A stretch of DNA of 10,223 nucleotides. It comes from Pseudomonadota bacterium (GTDB lineage: Bacteria; Pseudomonadota; Alphaproteobacteria; UBA1280; UBA12223). Where the stretch lies: NCBI GenBank assembly GCA_002937495.1, contig PTJW01000029.1, forward strand, positions 1 through 10,223, given 5' to 3'. The notes under the pieces are model-generated. The model had not been told where the DNA came from. It did no database searches and worked only from the letters and a program-made list of their open reading frames with translations. Below are positions 6,024 through 10,223 of this stretch, in pieces (the first letter of the stretch is position 1; every line of letters begins with the position of its first letter). Made by a program: the position numbers and the translations under genes.

Positions 6024-6665
6024 ATGGATATAGAAATTAATCTTAAACAATATCCATGGAGCGATCCTCCAATTGAAGGTGCAAACCTTAAACAAAAACT
6101 CTCATTTTTTCATAAAATGATGTCTCAAATAATTATGCATAAGGAATATTCGATTGAACTTACCGATGCTTTTAATGAAGCATTAATTAAAACATCGTGT
6201 ACATTGTTGTCTCGTCATTCAAAAGTGGTGCATAGCCTTTCACTAGATAATCATTTGGTTCAAGTTAGCTCGTTAGATGAGGTTATCTCATATAGAAATG
6301 CAGAATACTTGGGTAGCCAAATTATTATTGAAAGTGAAGTTTATAAAATACCACCTCGTAATGTTAATTTGCAGAACATGGCTTACTTTATGGTAAGAAA
6401 AATAGTTGCTGCAACAGATGACAAATTCGATGATGGCTATCTTAGTAAACATGACTTAATGGTTAAATTGGCGATGCAGTCAGCAAAGAGTTATAGATTC
6501 CCCGAACAAAATATTGAAGTTGCAAAGCACTTGCTTATTTTTGCTCGTGCAGATAATGTTATTAAGGTTCTGTATGACTTGTCTTTACAAAAAAATATTT
6601 CATTTACTTTTGAGCAAATGTTAAGTTTACTTACACACAATATACTGACATTTTTCGATGATTAA
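6024..6665 (+). CDS. unknown soluble protein, 213 aa
   Basis: I do not recognise this protein. It lacks a signal peptide or membrane helix and looks mainly helical, with a C-terminal half that resembles a helical repeat (AMQSAKSYRFPEQNIEVAKHLLIFARADNVIKVLYDLSLQ). The N-terminal part contains PWSDPPIEGANLKQKLSFFHKMM. Single Cys59; no clear catalytic signature. The ATG at 6024 is preceded by AGAGG (6014-6018) at close spacing and by a good promoter. It stands alone between two terminators, so it is a single-gene transcript. A rough guess would be a COQ9-like or other helical-bundle regulator, but nothing in the sequence supports a named function. Confidence 0.75.
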   Translation: MDIEINLKQYPWSDPPIEGANLKQKLSFFHKMMSQIIMHKEYSIELTDAFNEALIKTSCTLLSRHSKVVHSLSLDNHLVQVSSLDEVISYRNAEYLGSQIIIESEVYKIPPRNVNLQNMAYFMVRKIVAATDDKFDDGYLSKHDLMVKLAMQSAKSYRFPEQNIEVAKHLLIFARADNVIKVLYDLSLQKNISFTFEQMLSLLTHNILTFFDD

Positions 6666-6677
6666 ATTTAATTAAAT

Positions 6678-6710
6678 AGGGCATTATTTTATATATGCCC
6701 TTATTTTTTT
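6678..6710 (+). terminator. intrinsic terminator after the 213-aa gene
   Basis: Arms AGGGCAT (6678-6684) and ATGCCCT (6695-6701) with a 10-nt loop, then TA and seven T. It starts 13 nt after the stop codon. Confidence 0.85.
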
Positions 6711-6847
6711 GGTGAAAAATAACTAACATCTAAAGTACTATATATAACAGTTACTTACTTTATGAGAAAATATTGATGAAAATATATAACTATAAAAAAA
6801 ATTATATAAAATAGCTTTTAAATTGCTATATTAGAGCTAAAACAGCA

Positions 6848-6876
6848 TTGTCAGAGATTGCTATTTTCGTTAGACT
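6848..6876 (+). promoter_or_regulatory. possible promoter of the candidate small RNA
   Basis: TTGTCA (6848-6853), a 17-nt spacer and TAGACT (6871-6876). The -35 is one base from consensus and the -10 two bases. In so A/T-rich a region this could be chance, but no other correctly spaced pair precedes the orphan terminator. Confidence 0.35.
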
Positions 6877-6882
6877 CCAAAA

Positions 6883-6990
6883 AAGATTACAACAACAAAA
6901 AACAGACATACATACACACACAAACACACACTATAAAAAATATAATGTTATAAAAAGAGAGTCGCTTTTATCCTCGGCTCTTTTTTTATT
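6883..6990 (+). ncRNA. candidate small RNA, CA-rich with intrinsic terminator
   Basis: From a possible promoter to a strong terminator lies ~105 nt with no gene. The first ~65 nt are almost free of G and U (AACAACAAAAAACAGACATA and CACACACAAACACACAC), so they would stay single-stranded, as expected of a pairing region; the rest is the terminator hairpin. The 5' and 3' ends are predicted, not seen. No known RNA family is recognised. Confidence 0.35.
6952..6987 (+). terminator. orphan intrinsic terminator with no gene upstream
   Basis: 13-nt arms AAAAAGAGAGTCG (6952-6964) and CGGCTCTTTTTTT (6975-6987) pair with two G-U wobbles around a 10-nt loop. The preceding gene already ends at its own terminator 240 nt earlier, so this one must serve another transcript or act as a second stop. 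Confidence 0.75.
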
Positions 6991-7001
6991 TTTTAATTAA
7001 C

Positions 7002-7022
7002 AAAAAAACACCCATTAGGGTG
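7002..7022 (-). terminator. intrinsic terminator after recJ
   Basis: On the minus strand CACCC-TAAT-GGGTG followed by seven T, 22 nt past the recJ stop codon. The stem is only 5 bp but GC-rich for this genome. Confidence 0.8.
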
Positions 7023-7044
7023 CTTTATTTATATGTAATATATG

Positions 7045-8775
7045 TTATGATGTGTATTGCCCTTTAACAGCATCTAACACTTGAATTTGCGCTGACTCGT
7101 AGCCATTGAAAACATTTCGTTTTAATTGTCCGCAAACTGTTACTTGTTCATTTAAGTTATTTAGTAAAAACGGACCTAAGTCAGAATCCATTGCTGAAAA
7201 TACAATGCCGTTAACTCTTCGTTTTGTAATATCTGTTAAAGTAATTCTAACATGTTTTTCTCCAACTACTTGTGCATAGGCTAACTTACCTGTTACAGCA
7301 AATTTAGGTTCTGGGTTACCCATACCATAAGGTTCAGCCTTTTCAAGTGCTGAAATAAGCTCTAAACCAGCACCAGATACAGATAGAACACCATCAAGTG
7401 AAATTTTTGGAACTAAAATCTCTGGGTTTTTTGCAACTGTTTTTTCAACAGATTCAAGAAAGCGTTTTTCAAACTCTGCGATGTTTTCTTTTTCAATTGA
7501 TAAACCTGCAGCCATACCATGACCACCACCAGCTATTAAAATATCTTTGTTTTTACGAACAATTGCACCTAAGTCAACTCCGCTAATAGAACGACCAGAA
7601 CCTTTAGATACTTTTTCGTCAATACCAATAATAAATACTGGTAGATTGTATAGTTCTTTAATTCTTGAGGCTACAATACCAATAACACCAGCATGCCAGC
7701 CTTCACCAGCTAAAACTAATGCTTTAATATCTGGGTTTTTAGCAACTTTTTTTTCTGCCATTAAAATAGCTTCTTCTTGAACTAAAGTTTCAATTTCTTT
7801 TCTTTCTGCATTTAAGTCATGTAGTTGGTTTGCTAATTTGCCAGCAATAATTTCATTTGTTGTGCTTAATAGTCTTGAGCCTAAAGAACAGTCTGAAATT
7901 CTACCAGCGGCGTTAATTCTAGGACCTAATACAAAACCACAGTGGTATGCTCGTGGGCGTTCGTTAATGCCTGTAATATCTGCTAATGCTTTTAAGCCAA
8001 TGTTTTGCCTTGTAGATAAAACTTTTAAGCCTCTATCTACTAAAACTCGGTTAATACCTTTTAGTGGAACAAGGTCACAAACTGTAGCAACTGCTACTAA
8101 GTCTAATAACATTTTAAGGTTTGACTTTGTGCCTAAAGCTCTATTAACAGCAATAGCTAATAAAAAGGCAACTGTAGCACCACACATGTAGCTATACTGC
8201 CCATCTTCATCAATTCTATTTGGGTTTACCATAGCTACAGATTTTGGAATGTCGACTTCGCATTGGTGATGGTCTGTAATAATAACATCTAAGCCAATTG
8301 CGGCAGCTTTTTCCATTGCATCAAATGCAACACAGCCACAGTCAACTGTAATTACTAAGTTATGCCCTGTAGATTTTAGTTTTTCAAAGGCATATTCATT
8401 TGGGCCATAACCTTCGGCCATTCTATCAGGAATATATAATGTTGCAGTAACTCCAATAGATTCGAAAAATTTAATTAAAATTGCACTAGCACATGATCCG
8501 TCAACATCATAATCACCAAAAATAGCAATTTTTTGTTTTTCATTTACTGCTTTTACAATTCTATCTGTTGCTACTTGCATATCTTTAAAATGCATAGGAT
8601 CAGGCATATCAGCTAAAGAACCTTCTAAATATTGTTTAGCTTCTTCAGTTTTTACACCTCTGTTTAATAAAACACGAGCAACAATTTCGCTAAGCCCTAA
8701 TGACTGCGACATGTGCATTAAATCTTTAAACTCTGGTTCTTTTAAATTCCAAATTTTACCAGTGATAGACTGCAT
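7045..8775 (-). CDS. recJ: single-stranded-DNA-specific 5'-3' exonuclease RecJ
   Basis: 576 residues, matching E. coli RecJ (577). RecJ degrades single-stranded DNA 5' to 3' in RecF-pathway recombination, mismatch repair and replication-fork repair. The DHH phosphoesterase core is complete: IFGDYDVDG (85-93) with metal-binding Asp88, Asp90 and Asp92, VDCG (144-147), TDHHQ (167-171), CGATVAF, DLVAVATVCDLVPL (225-238) and GPRINAAGR (284-292). The DHHA1 part follows with GWHAGVIGIVASR (359-371), GSGRS (392-396) and GGGHGMAAG (416-424), then the C-terminal OB-type domain with the VVGEKHVRITLTD segment. AGGAG upstream (minus strand) supports the start. It is a single-gene transcript, divergent from the third pilin-like gene. 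Confidence 0.97.
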   Translation of the reverse strand: MQSITGKIWNLKEPEFKDLMHMSQSLGLSEIVARVLLNRGVKTEEAKQYLEGSLADMPDPMHFKDMQVATDRIVKAVNEKQKIAIFGDYDVDGSCASAILIKFFESIGVTATLYIPDRMAEGYGPNEYAFEKLKSTGHNLVITVDCGCVAFDAMEKAAAIGLDVIITDHHQCEVDIPKSVAMVNPNRIDEDGQYSYMCGATVAFLLAIAVNRALGTKSNLKMLLDLVAVATVCDLVPLKGINRVLVDRGLKVLSTRQNIGLKALADITGINERPRAYHCGFVLGPRINAAGRISDCSLGSRLLSTTNEIIAGKLANQLHDLNAERKEIETLVQEEAILMAEKKVAKNPDIKALVLAGEGWHAGVIGIVASRIKELYNLPVFIIGIDEKVSKGSGRSISGVDLGAIVRKNKDILIAGGGHGMAAGLSIEKENIAEFEKRFLESVEKTVAKNPEILVPKISLDGVLSVSGAGLELISALEKAEPYGMGNPEPKFAVTGKLAYAQVVGEKHVRITLTDITKRRVNGIVFSAMDSDLGPFLLNNLNEQVTVCGQLKRNVFNGYESAQIQVLDAVKGQYTS

Positions 8776-8795
8776 AAATAACTCCTAATACATTG

Positions 8796-8801
8796 ATTAT
8801 A
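8796..8801 (-). promoter_or_regulatory. possible -10 of the recJ promoter
   Basis: TATAAT on the minus strand, about 20 nt before the recJ ATG; the matching -35 17 nt upstream (TTTATG) is poor. Because ATTATAAT is palindromic the same bases also read TATAAT on the plus strand. Confidence 0.35.
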
Positions 8802-8807
8802 ATTTGT

Positions 8808-8831
8808 TGTTATGATAACATAAAATATATG
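8808..8831 (+). promoter_or_regulatory. palindrome and shared upstream element of pilin-like gene 3
   Basis: TGTTATGATAACA (8808-8820) is a perfect 13-nt palindrome in the 82-nt divergent spacer between recJ and the pilin-like gene. Its right half begins the TGATAAC-ATAAAATAT block also seen before paralogue 1. A weak promoter TTGTTG (8804-8809), 16 nt, TATATG (8826-8831) would overlap it. The site could be an operator; this is inference. Confidence 0.35.
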
Positions 8832-8857
8832 TAATTAAAAACAAAAAGGTAGATGAG

Positions 8858-9463
8858 ATGATTAATAATAAAGGTGCAATGTTCGGTCTTGATGCAAGAA
8901 TAGCATTAGCAATTTTTGGTGCACTGTCGGTAATTTCAGGTGCGGCATTATATAGTGCAATTCAGCAAAGTAGAATTGTATCATATGTTACAGAATTAAA
9001 TGAATTAGCAAAAGGGGTAGAGTCGTACTTATTAGATGTTGGGGCTGATTTTCCTAAAAGAACAGGTCTTAATTATATGGCAGAATCTGAAGAGTTATTA
9101 ACATCAGGCGCTACAGGTTGGAAAGGTCCTTACTTTACATCAATTTATAACACAACATCAAAAGGTTTTGTATCTAACCAGCCTGATGAAAACTCAATTT
9201 ATGTGGTTGATATTGTAGATGATGCAAAAGCATTAGGTGGATTAGTGCATTCAGGATCTTCAGGTTGCTTAGCAGGTGCTGACTCGTGCCATTATTGGGT
9301 TAGAGTTATTAGAGTAGAGCTAGCAACAGCCCAAGCAATTGACGAGTATGTTGATGGAACGGATGATTCTGAAGCTGGTAAAGTTAGATATAGCTACCAT
9401 TCAGGAACAGATAAGTACTTTGTTTGGTTTAAAGGTCCACGAACATTTTCTACATACGAATAA
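8858..9463 (+). CDS. type IV pilin-like / pseudopilin-like protein, paralogue 3
   Basis: 201 residues, single gene with its own terminator. Residues 6-36 (GA-MFGLDAR and the hydrophobic assembly helix) are identical to the two paralogues at 501 and 1088, 7 kb away. The scaffold is also kept: YLLDVG (57-62), GWKGPY (87-92), cysteine pair C137/C144 before HYW, and AIDEYVDG near the C-terminus, whose VDG-x6-G-x-V-R pattern matches paralogue 1. The middle and end otherwise differ, including an inserted IYVVDIVDDAKALGG stretch. The probable prepilin cleavage is after Ala7. AAAAAGG (8843-8849) supports the start; a nearby ATG at 8853 is out of frame. Function within a pilus, pseudopilus or uptake fibre cannot be decided from the window. 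Confidence 0.8.
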   Translation: MINNKGAMFGLDARIALAIFGALSVISGAALYSAIQQSRIVSYVTELNELAKGVESYLLDVGADFPKRTGLNYMAESEELLTSGATGWKGPYFTSIYNTTSKGFVSNQPDENSIYVVDIVDDAKALGGLVHSGSSGCLAGADSCHYWVRVIRVELATAQAIDEYVDGTDDSEAGKVRYSYHSGTDKYFVWFKGPRTFSTYE

Positions 9464-9467
9464 TTAA

Positions 9468-9491
9468 AAAAGCTCCCACTAGGGAGCTTTT
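9468..9491 (+). terminator. intrinsic terminator after pilin-like gene 3
   Basis: Arms AAAAGCTCCC and GGGAGCTTTT with a 4-nt loop ACTA, starting 4 nt after the stop codon. The T tract is short and then interrupted (TTTTGTGT). Confidence 0.85.
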
Positions 9492-9509
9492 GTGTATTGT
9501 ATATATATG

Positions 9510-9538
9510 TTGATAGTTTTAGTTGTATGTGCTATCAT
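9510..9538 (+). promoter_or_regulatory. sigma-70 promoter with extended -10 for the last gene
   Basis: TTGATA (9510-9515), 17-nt spacer, TATCAT (9533-9538), with TG in the extended -10 position (TGC just before TATCAT). The two boxes carry an inverted repeat TGATAG/CTATCA (9511-9516 and 9532-9537). The leader to the ATG at 9578 is about 33 nt. Confidence 0.55.
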
Positions 9539-9577
9539 TTTTTATGTTTGTTATTAAATTATTATTTAAGGTGTGTT

Positions 9578-10223
9578 ATGAAAAAAATATATTTAATTAT
9601 GCTACTTGTTTTATTAAGTAGCCCAGCTTATGCAACAGAGGAAGTTGTAGATACTATTATAGCTGCTGCATTTATGGTATCTATTGCAATTAGCGCAATT
9701 ATTTCGGGAGTGGCATTTGTTTTTGCTTTATTTATTGCTATTCCTGTTTTTGTAGTTTCTGCAACATATTATACTGGTAAAAGTTTTATAGTTAAAGAAG
9801 CTCCACTACCAATTTATGAAACTCAACTATGTGAAGCAGCTAAAGATTTAAGCTTAGACTTTACATCAGATCAAATTCCTAATGCTTATTATGCAAATAA
9901 ACCATTTAATGATTTAGACTTTGAACAAATCAAAGAACTAGAACCATTTTTTAAACCTTTAGATAAAGTTAATCGTAAACCTAATTACTTATGTATTGAT
10001 TCTGATGGTGAGTGTAGAAATAAATTAGAATTAGATTTCAAAGAAAATTATAAGCAAGCTACAGGTCAATGGAAGCCAATAAGAGCATTTACTTATAATA
10101 AAAAATCATTTATTCAGTTACAATCTGAAACATTAGATGGTAAGTATGAAACTGCAACTGCAGATTTTAACCTTGTATTTAATTATTTTAATTATGATGG
10201 CTTTTATGTTTTTAGAATGGTTG
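9578..10223 (+). CDS. exported or membrane protein of unknown function (3' truncated by window edge)
   Basis: At least 215 residues, open to the end of the window. A classical signal peptide (MKK, hydrophobic core, SSPAYA) is probably cut after Ala19. A long hydrophobic stretch (about 24-62) rich in Ile, Val, Ala and Phe can form two membrane helices with a break near Ser43-Gly44 or Pro56. The remaining ~150 residues are polar, with Cys in TQLCEAAKDL and a close pair in YLCIDSDGECRNK that may form a disulfide, so this part is probably periplasmic. I do not recognise the family. AAGG (9568-9571) supports the start, and a good extended -10 promoter precedes it. It could be an envelope partner of the neighbouring pilin-like genes, but only proximity suggests this. 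Confidence 0.75.
   Translation, partial: MKKIYLIMLLVLLSSPAYATEEVVDTIIAAAFMVSIAISAIISGVAFVFALFIAIPVFVVSATYYTGKSFIVKEAPLPIYETQLCEAAKDLSLDFTSDQIPNAYYANKPFNDLDFEQIKELEPFFKPLDKVNRKPNYLCIDSDGECRNKLELDFKENYKQATGQWKPIRAFTYNKKSFIQLQSETLDGKYETATADFNLVFNYFNYDGFYVFRMV

Larger units (their letters stand above)
6666..7044. other. 379-nt gene-free region between the 213-aa gene and recJ
   Basis: No coding frame of note on either strand. It contains, in order, the terminator of the 213-aa gene, about 140 nt of A/T-rich sequence, a possible promoter (6848-6876), a CA-rich tract (about 6903-6932), an orphan plus-strand terminator (6952-6987) and the recJ terminator on the minus strand (7002-7022). The orphan terminator is the reason to suspect a small RNA. 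Confidence 0.6.

Noticed and set aside
6903..6932. CA-rich tract considered as a CRISPR or tandem-repeat locus
   Set aside because: There are no repeat units with spacers, only an irregular simple-sequence tract of about 30 nt.
7838..8191. 117-codon plus-strand frame inside recJ
   Set aside because: It lies antisense to the conserved DHH core of recJ; its openness follows from recJ codon use and it has no ribosome site.
9277..9291. Second sigma-54-like site on the minus strand inside pilin-like gene 3 (TGGCACG...AGCA)
   Set aside because: The GG-to-GC distance is one base too short and the -12 element is not TTGC; it also lies inside a coding region with no gene downstream in that direction.

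Overview
The window comes from a very AT-rich Gram-negative bacterium, most likely a flagellated alphaproteobacterium. Arginine is mostly AGA, genes end in A/T-rich intrinsic terminators, and the genes include lpxC (outer-membrane lipid A), flgG/flgA/flgH (Gram-negative flagellar rod and L-ring) and a flagellar promoter of the sigma-54 type. A Rickettsiales-like or similar AT-rich alphaproteobacterium is my best guess, but nothing here fixes the lineage.

Layout. Positions 2-367 hold the 3' end of an alpha/beta-hydrolase-like gene closed by a strong terminator. Positions 501-1660 hold a two-gene operon of pilin-like paralogues. A bidirectional terminator (about 1666-1697) separates it from the convergent flagellar operon flgG-flgA-flgH, read on the minus strand (3713 to 1714) from a near-perfect -24/-12 promoter at 3773-3787. 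A divergent unknown 152-aa gene follows (4095-4553). A consensus -35/-10 promoter overlaps the end of that gene and precedes a leader with a 16-bp hairpin, a small TTG-start membrane protein (4707-4997) and lpxC (5012-5911). An unknown 213-aa gene with its own promoter (6024-6665) and a 379-nt gene-free stretch follow; that stretch ends in an orphan terminator that may close a small RNA. recJ lies on the minus strand (8775-7045). A third pilin-like paralogue (8858-9463) is divergent from recJ. The window ends inside a gene for an exported or membrane protein of unknown function (9578 onward).

How it fits together. Housekeeping genes (lpxC, recJ) and a flagellar rod/L-ring operon are interleaved with three members of one pilin-like family. 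These share an invariant 31-residue N-terminal segment and very divergent bodies, carry an unusual prepilin-type signal (GA then MFGLD, with Asp where Glu5 is normal), and keep a GWxGPY motif and a C-terminal cysteine pair. Their N-termini differ at many silent codon positions yet are identical in protein, so the segment is held by selection. This dispersed family is the most interesting content. Two candidate small RNAs or leaders (about 4575-4673 and 6883-6990) come next.
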